DNA of 64,000 nucleotides. It comes from Xenoacremonium recifei. Taxonomy: Eukaryota > Ascomycota > Sordariomycetes > Hypocreales > Nectriaceae. Position 1 is the first letter of the stretch. Each line of letters opens with the position of its first letter. Location of the stretch: NCBI GenBank assembly GCA_012184525.1, contig WOFQ01000055.1:1-64000 (forward strand), given 5' to 3'. The notes beneath the pieces were generated by a model. That model ran no database searches. It was not told the DNA's origin and worked only from the letters and a program-made list of their open reading frames with translations. This document shows, one piece after another, positions 43,478 through 56,061 of the stretch. The position numbers were made by a program, and so were the translations under genes.

Positions 43478-44864
43478 TCATCTTTGCCATGGAAGCCCGT
43501 GGTGTTGGTCAACGTTGTTGCTGTCGTGCCCTCTATTCCTTAATGATGGTGGTAGAGAGTCTATTTGTATGGGTGGTAAAATCGCTGGACCAGACGGTAG
43601 GTCGTCGTAATTCGCAGGCCGAATCCCCAGAGGCAAGCTGCCAAAGCCTTCGCCTCGCACGTCTACAGTTCCAAGGTCGAATCTTTTGGAGCATCCATCA
43701 TCCATGTGCCTGCATTCAGAAGCATTAGTAGTTGAAGAGGTGGTGTCAAAAGGATACCTACCGCCTTAAAGTGTCCTTCCGGGCAAACAGTCGTCCGCAG
43801 AAGTCGCATTTGTGGTTCCTCTCCTTCATGTGAACACTCTGGTGATGGCGCTGGAGGTCGGTTTTCCGGACAAACTTCTTCGTACACCCATCGAGGGGGC
43901 AAGGAAAGGGATACTCGCGTTTCTCGTCGTGCGTCTCCAAATGCGACTTGTAGTTGTAGCTGCGACTGAAGAACTTGCCGCAGCCCTTGACTTCGCACTG
44001 GAAGTTGGCCTCCTCCTTCGTTGTATGCTTCCTAGATGGGCGTTTGGACTTGCTAGACTTCGACGATTGCCTGTCCTGCCTCAGATCGGAGCCCGAGGCC
44101 TGGGGGTTCATGTAGAGCTGCGATGTATCGTACTCGGGCTTCGACCAGGCCGACGCAGAGCTTCCAGCGAGATATGGAGGCATATTGGAAGAATACTGAG
44201 CCCCATCTGTAGGATATGAGGTGCTCAAGCCGTTTGGAGCAGCATACTGGTTGCTTGCGTAGGACGGAGCATATGCAGTTGAGCTCTCAATCCCCGTCCG
44301 CGAGGCCGAGATGTCGTGACGAGAACTGAACACAGATCTGGAGTTGAGAGATGGGAGGTTGGAAGACGAGCTCGCCGAAGCTGGCGGAGTGTGCGACGAC
44401 AGCAAATGTTGCGGAGGCGCCGGAACATAAGAATCATGGTGACTGCCGAAGGGAGCTGGTAAACAAGAGTCATAACTTGGTGAAAACGGATCGTACTCTG
44501 TTGGCATTATATTGGGGACTGTAGACGAGGAAGAGGCCGAGGGAGAGCCCATAACCATGTCGTCTGAGGGAGCCCAGCTAGAGTTATTCATAACGTTCAA
44601 CAGGCGCGGGAGGACCTCGGGCTCGTGCTGGATGGCAGGCGAGACAGCGAACAACTCGATGGAACTGTATGGCGAAGGTATATCGTGGGAGCGGGCCAGA
44701 GGAATTGGGGAAGGGTAGTCGGCGGTGGACCCTTCTGAGGGGCAACAGGTCTCAGGCGGTGATGGAGGCGACCGGTTGAAGGACGTCGTCTGCTGTGGCG
44801 GTGCCGGCGAAGTGGTCAAGGATGGAGGTGTGAGGTCCATGTCGAGGTCGACGTTGATTGGCAT
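43478..44864 (-). CDS. C2H2 zinc-finger transcription factor (Klf1/Azf1-like)
   Basis: Two exons on the minus strand, 44864-43762 and 43709-43478, joined over a 52-nt intron (GTAGGT donor, ACTAAT branch, TGCAG acceptor), give 444 residues. The first about 285 residues are Ser/Pro/Tyr-rich, with an acidic start (MPINVDLDMDLTPPS). Three tandem fingers occupy about 288-375: CEVKGCGKFFSRS with HLETH; CPLDGCTKKFVRKTDLQRHH with SVH; and CDFCGRLFARKDTLRRHMDDGC, the last being C2HC-type. The intron splits the third finger, so the splice is needed to complete it. The RKTDLQRHHQSVHMKERNHKC linker recalls fungal Klf1-type regulators, but I am not certain of the orthologue. Targets unknown. Confidence 0.85.
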
Positions 44865-47800
44865 ATGGCCCGGCTTAGGAGGCGCCCTGAGAGAAGCTCA
44901 GGCGCAGCAACACATGTGCTTGATATGTTCCCGACAGCGTCCCAGAAAACGTCCCGGACAGCAGATCTGACCGGTGCGGGCAAGATCTTGCAGGGAATGG
45001 GTGAGGGGGGCGACAGTAACAGAACAATCCGTTAACAAGCGGCTTGACCCCTGATCGATTAGGACGCTCTAGGCCTTAGGGGGGCCTTGTAAGTCAGTGA
45101 CGTCTAGATCATGGAAGGACGCAGCAATGGCACGACCAGAAGTAAGCCAAGCATGGGCAGCGGCTGAGAGGGCGAATGTGAAGAGGCCCTGGTGGTAATG
45201 AGACCAACAAGGCTATGCAACGAAGTGGGCGGCGGTCTGAGTCGAGTCGAGGAGGGTCAGATCGAGACCACAGGACAACACACAATGGAGCTCCAGGGAA
45301 GCATGAGCCTCTTCTGCCTAGAGAGGGCCAGGTCCAGTGATATAATAGAGTATGAACGGACGTCAATTTGAACTGGGCGGAGGGGTGAGCCGCGAGCGGG
45401 AGAAGCCTCAGTAAGTACTCGCCCGAAGGCCCCTCCCGTGCCATACTCCGGCCTTCTACTGCTATAGACACCAGCCAAGGCTTCCCGGAGGGGTCCGTTT
45501 GGCGAGACGATGTCGTCGATGAATTAAACGCGGCAGAGAGGGCCCGGGTGATGCGCGAAGGATCAGGCTGGGCCGAGCAGGGGGGAGACGAGGAGGATGG
45601 GGGAGAGCAACAGCACTGCCAACTAGGGTGGATGCCTGCTACGGATGGAGGAAGCATAGCGATGGCCAACACCTTGACTGGTGGGACGGGGGTTCATTAT
45701 GGTGACGATGAGAGAGTCTGGCCCAGCTGCTCGTTTGAGGGCGTGATGCAGCCAACACGGGTGATGGGGCCGGGGGGCGAGCGGAGAGCGAAATGAGACT
45801 TGGACAGGGGTCGGCTTCGACAGGTTCGCCAACCGTAGGGCCGGGGCGTTGTTTTCGGTGTCCTGTGGCTCTCTCTCTCTCTCTCTCTCTTCCTGTTCTC
45901 GTCTCCAGTAATCAACAGCCACAATAGCTCATGCAAGCTCAAGGCTTGTTGGTCGAGCACCGGACCATGATGACAGCTGATGCCCCGGCTGCTTAACTAG
46001 GCAAGATTGATCATCATGGTGCGGCTGCTGGACCAGCAAGCTCTGTGGAAAAGAATGTCTTTCCCCTCGTCCCCATCGCCGGAACCAAACAGCCCAGCAA
46101 GGCAGAGAGATTGAGCTGGGTCGTTGAGGCGAAGAGGGGTCAGCACTGCTCAGCAGCACATCGATCGAAAGCCAGACAGTCCGAACGGATCCATCGACAG
46201 CGAGCGAGATGCTCCACCCGAGAGACCCCAACTTTACAAGGCTTGGACGCCTGGGCGCTTTGGTCCTGGTGCCATGCTATGACACATGGCCCCCATGGCC
46301 CCTAGCCATGCTAACATTTAGACCCGTCCACGGCGGAAAAGGCACATCCAGAGGGGTGTGGCCCGGGACTCGGTCATGCTTGACAAAGCTGATCCCGGGA
46401 GAGGCGTTTCCCCAGCTGTCAATTCGAGTCCAAGCGCTTGGAGGAGATAGAACCACAGGAGGCTGAGATTTGGACAAAATCGCTGGTGCATTTTCTCCGG
46501 TAAGTGTATCATTATGTTCATGAGCTATGCACTCCAGCCGGTTCGCGTTCGGTGGTTCTTCAAGCTCCGTTACTCCAGAAAGTCCATAGGGCGGGCGTGC
46601 AGCTGGACGGGCCAGCGATGGATCCGAGAGACGGTGCGCCTGAGCCAGCCAGTCCTAACGGCTAGACGGGAACGCTCGACGCCAGCGGCAAGGCTGGGCG
46701 CGAGAGAAACGGGAAAGAGTTTCGGGAAAAACGGACCATATCATGCCAGACGGCGTCCAGGCCAAGCATGGCTAGGACAGGCCAGCCGCTGCGCTGCGCT
46801 GCGATATGCCATGCCATGCAATGCTAGACCATGCCAGGTAGTCCGTATGCCTGTCTGAGTCTGTCCGGACAGAGTGTGTGCCAGTGTGGGATATGATGTG
46901 AGACCGGGGCCATGGCCAAGGAATCTCTCGTTCGCCATCGTTCCTTGGAGATGGGGTGTGATTGAGGAGCCTGGGAGGGCTGTGGGCTCGGCAGAGCGGG
47001 CGTCGAGAGCCCTCGCGAAGGCGAATGAGGTGGTGAGGGGCGTTTGACGCGATAGACAAGTCTGAGGTTCTTGAGATCCATCCATCAAATCATTGACTGT
47101 TCCAGGCTTCTCGCAGCACACCTTGAATGGTCCGCTGGTGTTTTGACAGGGAGACCGGCCCCATGAAGCCCCTGCTAGCCCGGGAACTTTAGGAGCCTGT
47201 GATAGAGTCCGAGTACTGTACTGAACATGGCGCTGGACACTGTATCGGTCGCTGTTGGCACGTCGGTGTTGCTGGCCACGCACAATCGCCGCTGTTCCTC
47301 CGGAGAAGCTGGTTTGACGGTGCCTTGTGCAACACAGTAGCAGCTTCAGCGAGACACCGTTCTGTGTCACTTCGCCCAAAGGCGGGCCCGGTCTGGGGGG
47401 GATCCTCGTCCCGGAAGCCGTAGCGGCGCCCTAGGCCCTATGTCATGCCTGACGCAGTATGGATTGCAGGCGTTTCCGGATCGAGGGGGCCCGTAACAGC
47501 AGCATTGGCCCTTTGTCGACTCGGCGTGCTGCTGTTGGGCCGGTTTCTATTTATTGCCCATCTTCCCTCGTTGGAAAGGCGTGGTCGAGCGAGGCCGCGG
47601 TACGGGGGGAGCTGCAGCGACTTTTCCTGCAGCTAAGTCGAGTATGGAGGGTGACACGGCCTTTTGTTTGGCTGCAGAGTTGCATGCTCCAGGTGCCATG
47701 TGAGCTAAATCTCGGAGTCGATCAGAATAACACCGAAGCTGGACGAGATGCTACTCTGACGCGGCTTGGTCACCGTCTGGGGCGCTTGTACCACACGCGC

Positions 47801-49612
47801 GAAAGTATCAGGTCCACTGCCGACGCCTAGGAAGACATTTAGTAGACTGGAGAGTTCTCTAGAGCGGATGAGGGGGGTTACTCCTCGGTCCGGGGGCTTT
47901 AGTGGTTGTTGAGTACGCTCATTGCGATGTGTGCCATGGGCCAGTGGTCCCGTTGGCTCTGGACACGGTACCCGGACGGCTTGCATCTGACGAAGAACCG
48001 GACGATCAGCAAGGGCGAAATGGACGCTGCCTGCAAAAAGCCCGTAAATACGAGGCGGATGCAGAGGCATGGAGTAGGAAGATGGTGGATGGAAGATTAA
48101 GCGCCGTGCCAGGCTGGAGGCTCCAGTAGCCGCCGCTGAGGCATGGGAAACATGGGAGGTGCCTGCCGTGTCTGTCGGTTGGGTCAAGGTCGCAGCTGCC
48201 CTCCCCCAAACAGGAAGTCACCGAACCACCCCAAGGCCGCGATTGACGAGACCTTCCCTCTGTCCTCTCGCCAACATTCAGATTTCTACCGACCGTCTGG
48301 TTGCCTACCTACCTATGCAGCAACTTCAATCAATTATTCAATATGATCATCAAGATCCGGCCATTGTTGATCGCTGATCTCACTTTGCAGGCGAAGTTGA
48401 AATTAAATGTCATTGTTGGCCTAGGTGCTCGCGGTCTATCTTTGCTCCGATGAGACCCTGACGGTGGGCACTCTCAGCCAGATGTATGGATCGAACTGAC
48501 GATGCTGACACTTCTGCTTCTCTATCGGAGTCCACAAGTTCGTCCACGGCCCCGAAGCTCCCACGGATGCCTGGGCCATCGTGATGATAACGATGTATGG
48601 TACGGAATCGGAAGGACACCAGCACTTTGGCTAAATCAGCGAAGCGAGTCCAAACCAACCAGGATCCTAGCGGCGAGCCGGCCCAACATGGTTCAAAGTG
48701 GCGCTGGGGAAGAAGATGTCCAGTCCATTCCCACCAGGAAGCGAGCAGCGACTAGAACAGGAGCCGAAAAAAGATCCCCTGTCCAAACTCCAGGCTCTCG
48801 GCCGAGAGTCCAATTACTTCGTGACTCTTCATCGGGATCTGTCCCGTCTTGGCCTGGCGTTCGGCCGGACGCGCAACTCCCTGCCAGCAGATCTGCATCT
48901 AGAATCTGACAATGGGCGGTGACAGATTCATCGTTTTCCTGCCGTTGTGCCAACAATAGATACTGCCGAGCTGGGCTTCATCGAGCTGCCCTAAATGTTG
49001 GGTTTCGTTGTGTACGGAGCGTCAGGCACCGAAGTCAAGGAGGTCCCCGTCACGTATTATAACGGCTACCATCATTAACCCTGCCTCTTAGTATTACAAT
49101 TTGCTTCATAAGCACCCTCTTCTTCGACCGGGACTTCAGTAGGTGCACGAGCGAGGCTTTTCACCTCAGCCCACAGCCAAGGTTCCATTTCAGCTTCTTG
49201 CCTCCACATCCTCCGGTTCCACGACCCCCCAGGCTTTGGTAGGAACGGGTCGAATTTGCAAAGGCAATAGTCGCTCTATCTGAGGCCCTGCCTCGACTCG
49301 AAAGACGTATTCTCATATGGATACCAGTTCACCATCGCCATGGTCAATGTACATCGAAGTCTAAAGGCTCACTAACACGACAATGAGGCGCCAACTTCCT
49401 TGACGCCCTAGTGGGCTAGTATTCGGAGCTCCTGTCTTTCTTCGGTCCCGGCTTGCTCCCTCGGTTCTCGCAGCATACAACCCGTTCTAACCAGAGATGA
49501 CCGCTTTCTGGTGCCCTGGAATGAAACCCTCACTAATCTACGATTCTCAATCGACACCAGATATGGGTCACAGTGCTTGCATTGGGTCCGGGTTTCTGGC
49601 CACCTATGCCTG
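44865..49612. other. 4.7-kb gene-poor region upstream of the C2H2 gene
   Basis: Open frames (longest 212 codons at 46741-47379, minus) show no recognised domain and many overlap in several frames. There is a CT microsatellite at 45869-45890. Pyrimidine-rich and GC-rich segments suggest a long promoter or leader for the zinc-finger gene starting at 44864. No RNA gene recognised. Confidence 0.45.
45869..45890. repeat. (CT)n microsatellite
   Basis: Eleven uninterrupted CT copies about 1 kb upstream of the C2H2 gene start. Confidence 0.9.
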
Positions 49613-51107
49613 CTAAAACTGAGGATCTCGTGGCTTGTACTCCTCCTCAAGAAATTTGATGTCCTCCTCTGACAGCTGGACCTTTAGTGCACTGACGGCC
49701 TCATCGATCCTCTCTACCTTATTGAGGCCCAGGATAGGCCAGCAACCCTTGTGCAATACCCAAGCAGTCGAGATGGCAGCCATGGTCAATCCTTTCTTCG
49801 TTGCCAATTCCTCGACACGTTTGATGACCTCGGTGCTCACAGTAGCATTCTGCTTCTTTGCCATCGGATCGACCTGTGCCCGGACGCTCTCAGCCGTTCC
49901 CCAGGGTCGCGAGAGCAGTCCACGGGCCAGTGGCGACCAAGGGATGATACCAACGCCGGTAGCCTTGCAGAACGGAATCATCTCACGTTCTTCCTCTCGG
50001 TACACCAGGTTGTAATAGTTCTGCATGGAGACGAACTTGGTCCAACCCTTGGACTCGGCAATGTGCTGCAGTCGCTGAAACTCCCAAGTCCACATGGAAC
50101 TGGCGCCGATGTATCTCACCTTGCCAGAGGTCACAATATCGTGCAGTGCTCGCATAATCTCCTCTGGTGGCGTCTCGCGGTCGAGTCGATGGATCTGGAG
50201 CACATCTAGGAAACCCATGTTAGCCTGGACCCGCCCCCAAGAACAGTCACGGATGAAGCTGCCCCCAAAATTCACACTTGATCATGCCGTCTTATCCCCG
50301 TCGCTAGAGCAGCTCAGCTGCCAAGTCGGCGGTGTTTTTGTTGAGCAGAAATGGAGCGTGCTAAATGAATTGCCAAGCCTGATCCGAACGGAGCCGACAA
50401 GTGGGAATGGGATGCTCCGTATTCGACACTATTCTTTTGCCAGCCCAAGACAAGCATCGCTAATCAGAGCAGGGCCAGGGGCTATGGACACCCCTTGAAA
50501 GGTTCCAGCAGGCAATCTCACAGGGATGATGCGCGCTTACCGATGTAATCAAGATCGAGTCGCCTGAGGGAGTTGTCGACAGCATCGAAGATGTGTTTTC
50601 TTGAGAGGCCCATCTGGTTCACTAAAGCACCATCGTTGATGGGCTCAGGTCGGGTCCCTTCTCCCTCGAGGATGGGGAAGTACAACTTGCTCATGATGAC
50701 AACCTTGCTACGGGGAATGTTGTACTTTTTGAGGGCCTTGCCGACGATGACCTCGGATGCCCCGTTGGAATAGAGGTCTGCGGTATCCTGAGATCGGCCC
50801 TCAAGTCAGCTTTTACCCCACGATCAATCATGCCGCGACAAGCAATTCAGACTATGAATGCAGACGCATCAAGGGAGTAGGATGATACCCAGGTATTGAT
50901 GCCTACGTCGTAGGCTTTTTTGAGCAGCTTGAGTCCGTCCTCCTCGTCAAGCGTCCAGGGGTAGTTCTGCCACTGAGACGAGCCGAAGACCATACATCCC
51001 ATGATGATCTTGGATACCTTGAGCCCGCTCTCGCCGAGTCTAGAGTGACGTCAGTGAAGCTTTCCCTGCCAGGGGCTATATATGTGCGCTTGCCTTGTAT
51101 ACTCCAT
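49613..51107 (-). CDS. aldo/keto reductase
   Basis: Four exons on the minus strand: 51107-51094, 51039-50889, 50787-50541 and 50205-49613, giving 334 residues. The first exon is 14 nt, and the frame is restored to MEYTRLGESGLKVSKIIMG only if the first intron uses a GC donor (CAAG|GCAAGC ... CTCTAG). The other introns have GTATCA and GTAAGC donors; the third is 335 nt, far longer than the rest. The AKR tetrad is visible: Asp56 and Tyr61 in DTADLYSNG, Lys89 in IMSK, and His in LQIHRLD. The C-terminal NADPH-binding region (PWSPLARGLL, then WPILGLNKVERIDEAV) is intact. It is a soluble NADPH-dependent carbonyl reductase of the Kv-beta/AKR-like group with unknown substrate. Confidence 0.92.
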
Positions 51108-52660
51108 GTTGCCTTGATCAGGTTGAGATATGATGTGTTTGCGAAGGTAGATGGTAGGTGGGTAGGTGTTCAAAGAGGGGTAAGTCCGTAGTAGCAAGCA
51201 AGGGGGCGCTGTGATTAGAGAACTTGCTGTATCTAGAGTTCTCTTTGTGTTCTCTATATGATGGATAGATAAACAAGATGTTCGCCTTGCCAACCCCACC
51301 TCTCCCCGCTTTCTGAACAACTCGTGTGGTGTTGTAGCTCCGTAGTCGGCGAGTATGATTAATAATTGGGAAGAATATCACCATTGAAGAATAGGGCTGC
51401 TTCTAGTTTAGTAGGCCTCTTGAGAAACACAGATGTCTATTCTCGTTGCTTTGTGGTAGGGAATTTGTGCAACTCAGAATTTAGTACCTGTCGAACAGCG
51501 AAACATGGCAAAAATTCCAAGTCAAACTCCAAATTATTTGGCGGGTGTAAGTCAGAAGAATCTAGCTTAGACGAACGTTTTCCTTGTAGCCACGCATTCC
51601 ACGCCACCTCTTCCTAGTAGCTCACCAAGAAAAGCTTAACGAACAGACCAAGCCAAATCAAAAAAGATCATGATAAAACAAAGTCAACACACAAGGAGTG
51701 TCCCAGGATCGAACAGGTTGATCCCAGCACAAGTCCAGGGTAGCGAGTCAGCCACACCTGAATTGCATGTGATGGATGTGCGGGGAGCGGCATCTTGAGC
51801 TGTGGCTTGCGTGCTTGCTTTGCTAGATGGGATGAGCCCCGCATTTTAAAGGCAGCTGCCAGGGCATCTCATCACACGGCCACTATTTGCAGGGGCAATG
51901 ATTGGCTGGTTCCCAAATCGCGATTTGGCCTTCTCCCTTGAGCAAGTATCATGATAACAACCTGGCTCTCGCTTTAATTAAAAATTCCAATCACGATAAT
52001 GCCCGGAAGTTACAACACGGAACTGCAAAAGAAATATGTGCCTAGACATTGAAGACAGTGGTATCTGGTAGAGAATAGTCTGGACCTCTGATAGCTCTCG
52101 CTAACAGAGATGTTCGCCCTGACCCGTGGGCACCTGTTAGTGCGCTATCATGACAGCACCTCTAGGCCAGGCAGGTGCTATGGATGGCATTCGTGCCATG
52201 GCAGACAGGCATTCCCCAGCGTGGCCCATCACCAAAAAAAGTCCCACGTCATCAGTCTCCCTCCCAACCAGGCACCTCCGGCCACATGGGCAAAGTCGGT
52301 GAAACTATTCCAACACATTTTTTTTTGCCCGTGCCTACCGATCTGCTATTCACTACGTCTCCTATCGACCATCCAGATGGTGCCTGCAGAAGCGTGCAAG
52401 AAAACGCCATGAAACCTCGAGCCGTCCCCTTGCTTCCGCGGCCTAGCCAATGCCTGTGATCCTGCTGCTGCTACAGAGGCCTGTCTGACCTTGACCATCC
52501 GCTGCCCTCCCACGAACGGGCCAATATCCAATATCCGAGGGGTCCTGACGTAAGGGGTCGCGTTTCGGTGCCACGAGCCTCTCACCCGTTCCTAAAACAC
52601 CGACCTCGAACGAGCTTCGACTTCGACGGCAGCCTCGTCGATCCCGTCTCTACCAGCGCC
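51108..52660. promoter_or_regulatory. divergent intergenic region between aldo/keto reductase and DDHD lipase
   Basis: 1.55 kb between two divergent starts, containing both promoters. No long frame or repeat was recognised. The frame of the lipase is open upstream of its ATG from about 52568, without another ATG. Confidence 0.4.
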
Positions 52661-55600
52661 ATGGCGACGAACCACGACTCTCATACCTACGGGCCCAAGT
52701 GCCGCCTTGCTCCCGTCGTGCACATCGACCGCGAGGATGACATGCCACCTGTCGAGGCTCAGTTCTTCTACTCGTCGGTCATTCCAATCGACGACCCTCT
52801 CTCGACGGGTTCCGTGACGACGTCGTCCGAATCGAGATCCGCCAAAGGCCAGCTGAGACCCTTTGCTCGCGGTGATAATAATGCCCTCGAGAAGGCCTGG
52901 TTGAGTCTCATGTCAGACGATGATCGACGGGCCCACGAGGCGGCGAGAGAGGGACGACGACCCGAGCCTTCACGGCGAGAGGCCAATGCGGACAAGCTCG
53001 CCTCTCTCGTCCAACGCCTGGCCTCGAAGCACTGGGAGAGGCATCGTAGCGGATATCAACCTCAGGATGTCTCTATCCCGACATATGAGACGTTGCCAAC
53101 TCCGCCTGTCCCGGTGTGTTGCTCTGAGCTGGTGCTGGAGGTCTCCGAAGAGTTGGACAGGACCTTCTGCTCCCTTTTCAGGAAGCAAGATCCCTCGTTG
53201 AATGTCGACGAAGTCGTGAAGCAGGTCATGGTAGCTCTAGGCCGCTACCGAGATGCGGCGGTCACCACCGCAGAGGAGAGGTCATCCTTTGACCGTCCAA
53301 GCAGCCGGCCAGGGACCTCGTCTTCAGCAGCCCCTGCACCTCCTCCAACTGCTCGGATATCAAAGAAGGGTTCTGAGCCTCGTAATGTGGCAACCCAGTC
53401 GCCTCGAAGCCAAACACCTGTTGGTAGCCCTGCGCTTCCTCGGCCGCCGCCTCTGGACGATGGTATATCTGGAAAGCCTTTCGTACGAGTTGGAAGCCCT
53501 GAGACGCTGGTCGAATCGGCACCTGCTTTGCCTTCAAGCTTCGATGGCCGTCGTAGGATAGAGACGTCCCGAGACGAGGGACGTCGGGCTTCGGTATCCA
53601 AGCCGGCGGAGCGAGTGACACCCCAAAAGGCAGAGAAGAAAAGCCGAGAGATCGCAGAAGTTGCCGTTGGAGTATCAAGACTTCATATGGTTTCTCTCCC
53701 GATGCTTCAGATGAAGCCAATCTATTGGTCGCCTGTAAACGACGTTGCAGTGGTCATGAGGGCAACGTGGTTCTATCGGTTCGTAAAATACTTTCACAAT
53801 TAGTCGTATCACGTTAACTAACCTGGGCCAGAGACACAATGCTCCCAATCCCACCAGCTGTCGCGAATCAGCTCGAAGCTGGATACCATGAGCTGAAGCC
53901 CTGGACCGAGACCTGGAGCGACGAGATCCGGTGTGCCATCGATGTTGGGCCTCTGGGTGAAGAAAAGGTCTCACATCGTCTCTGGCCTCAGAAAGATGAG
54001 GACGACGAGGGGCCTTACATATCCTCTGACCCGTTCTGTGCTGCTCGATGTTTTCAAGGGGAGGCTGCTGCTGAGGGAACGATCGACGTCCCGTCTTCAA
54101 GCAAAAAGTCAGGAGGAGAGTCTCATCCCAGAGCCTTTTCTAGCTACCACGTCATCTACAAGAATGCCACTGAGGCTTTCCTGTTGAAGCCGAGCTTGAA
54201 GCCTTCGGCATACTATGGGAGAAGACCAGTCTTGAAAATATCCAAGGGCATCACTATAGGCGTCCCGGTAGTCAGGGGCTTCGACCGACAAGCCTGGGAC
54301 CACGTACATCGAAGGAAACAGGCTCCCAACAAGCCTGGCGTGTCTGCAGCGAGCGAGTCTCATGAGAGCAGTGGCCAGGGCGTGTGCTCAGCTTGCAAAG
54401 CCGAGAAAGAACGAGGCCAAGTTACTGACCTGGTTCTCGTCGCTCACGGCATCGGACAGAAGTTCGCCGAGCGAGTGGAAAGCTTCCACTTCACGCACGC
54501 TATCAACGGTTTCCGCAGGGCAGTCAACATGGAGCTCCAAAGTCCTCTTGTTCGCGGGGTGTTGCGCGAAGACTCGAACGGACTCATGATTCTCCCCCTG
54601 AACTGGCGGATGGGCCTCTCGTTTGAAGATGGCGGCCCGATGAAGGAAGAGGACAAGGCCGACTACACGCCAGAGGGTTTCGGGCTGAAGGATATCGAGC
54701 CTGACACAATCCCTGCTGTTCGCAGCATGATCTCGGACGTCATGTTCGACATCCCCTTCTACATGTCGCACCACAAGGGCAAGATGATCCAGGCTCTCGT
54801 GTCCGAGGCGAACCGCGTCTACCGCCTCTGGTGCCGCAACAACCCAGGCTTCGCCGAGAACGGACGCGTCCATATGATCGGCCACTCGCTCGGCAGCGCC
54901 ATGGCTCTCGAGATCCTGTCGAAGCAGCCAACCCGCGTGCCCCGGATCGACCTGTCCCGCAGCGAGCCCGAGACGCGCTTCTTCGAGTTCGACACCACCA
55001 ACCTCTTCCTCGCCGGTAGTCCTGCGGGCTTCTTCCTCCTGCTTGAGCGCGGCACACTGATGCCTCGCCGCGGCCGCTCCAAGCCCGGTGCTGACCCGAA
55101 CGACACCAATGCCGCCGATGTGACGGGTGAGGCTGGCACCTTTGGCTGCCTCGCCGTGGACAACATCTACAATGTGTTAGCCAAAGAAGACCCTATCGCT
55201 TACCTCCTCACCGGCGCCGTCGACCCCGCCTACGCCTCCAGCCTCAAAGTCGCCTACGTGCCCAGCACCATCGGCACGCTCTGGCAATCCGTCACCTCGG
55301 CCATGCGCTCCGTTGCCGGCATGCCCCCGGCCGCGAACCCCCTCGCGCCTCCCGAGCCAGACCGTCCAGCCACCATCCGCCTCCCCTCGCAGCTGGAGCT
55401 CGAGGTGCACGACTTCACGCGCGAGGAGATCGCCGAGCGCAAGGCCTTCCTGCTGAACGACAACGGTCAGATCGACTGGTACCTGCGCTCGGGCGGCGGG
55501 CCGCTGGAGATTCAGTACTTGAACATGTTGAGCGCGCACACGAGCTACTGGACGAATCAGGATTTCATCCGTATGCTGTGCATTGAGATTGGGCGGCGGC

Positions 55601-55668
55601 CGGGGCGGACGCATACGTTGCCGGCGATGAGGGCTGTTAAGGCGGCGAAGAGATTGCTCGTGAAGTGA
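52661..55668 (+). CDS. DDHD-domain phospholipase (PA-PLA1/DDL1-like)
   Basis: Exons 52661-53778 and 53832-55668 give 984 residues. The 53-nt intron has an unusual GTTCGT donor but a good CTAAC branch and CCAG acceptor. The join makes ATWFYRDTMLPI, a conserved block of this family; a GTAAAA donor four bases downstream would break the frame. The first ATG (GCCATGGCG context) is used. The lipase nucleophile elbow GHSLG is at about 723-727 (Ser725). The C-terminal DDHD region (about 775-960) includes LFLAGSPAGFFLLLERG, VDNIYNVLAKEDPIAYLL and NGQIDWYLR. Residues 200-330 are low-complexity and Ser/Pro/Arg-rich, probably disordered. Related enzymes hydrolyse phosphatidic acid and other phospholipids; yeast DDL1 acts in mitochondrial phospholipid turnover. 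Localisation here is unproven. Confidence 0.93.
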
Positions 55669-56061
55669 TCTCATCTCAAATCTTTCTTTCATTTGTTATG
55701 CTGTGTTTCGTACTCTTCCCTCTCAAACTCCTAAAAAAAGGGGCAGGTTACTTCATCTGGGAACGGTTCACTTAGATTTAAGCATCATTAATGGGTGGCA
55801 TCTTTAGAAGGTAACAGGATGGCGCGAGGATTGTTTGATTGGGATCTTGATTCTGAATTTTTAATACCCCCCCTCTCTTTCTACCAGGTAACATCATTTA
55901 GACGGGAGCCTCTGCGGCATGGATTGTGTATTCATAGACGGTAGACATTTACGCTTTGAAACCATATTTTGCATTTTCATATCCTGTATGACAAGCGCCT
56001 TTGTATCCTGTGAACAATTTAGAATTACACCAGCAGAAATGCTCGAGAGACCAAAGACAGC
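55669..56061. other. short intergenic between convergent DDHD and XPD genes
   Basis: 393 bp between two convergent stops, AT-richer than the surroundings; presumably the two 3' UTRs. Confidence 0.5.

Noticed and set aside
46741..47379. 212-codon minus-strand frame in the gene-poor region upstream of the C2H2 gene
   Set aside because: Composition is low-complexity, overlapping frames are equally open, no domain or splice extension is seen and no start context stands out.
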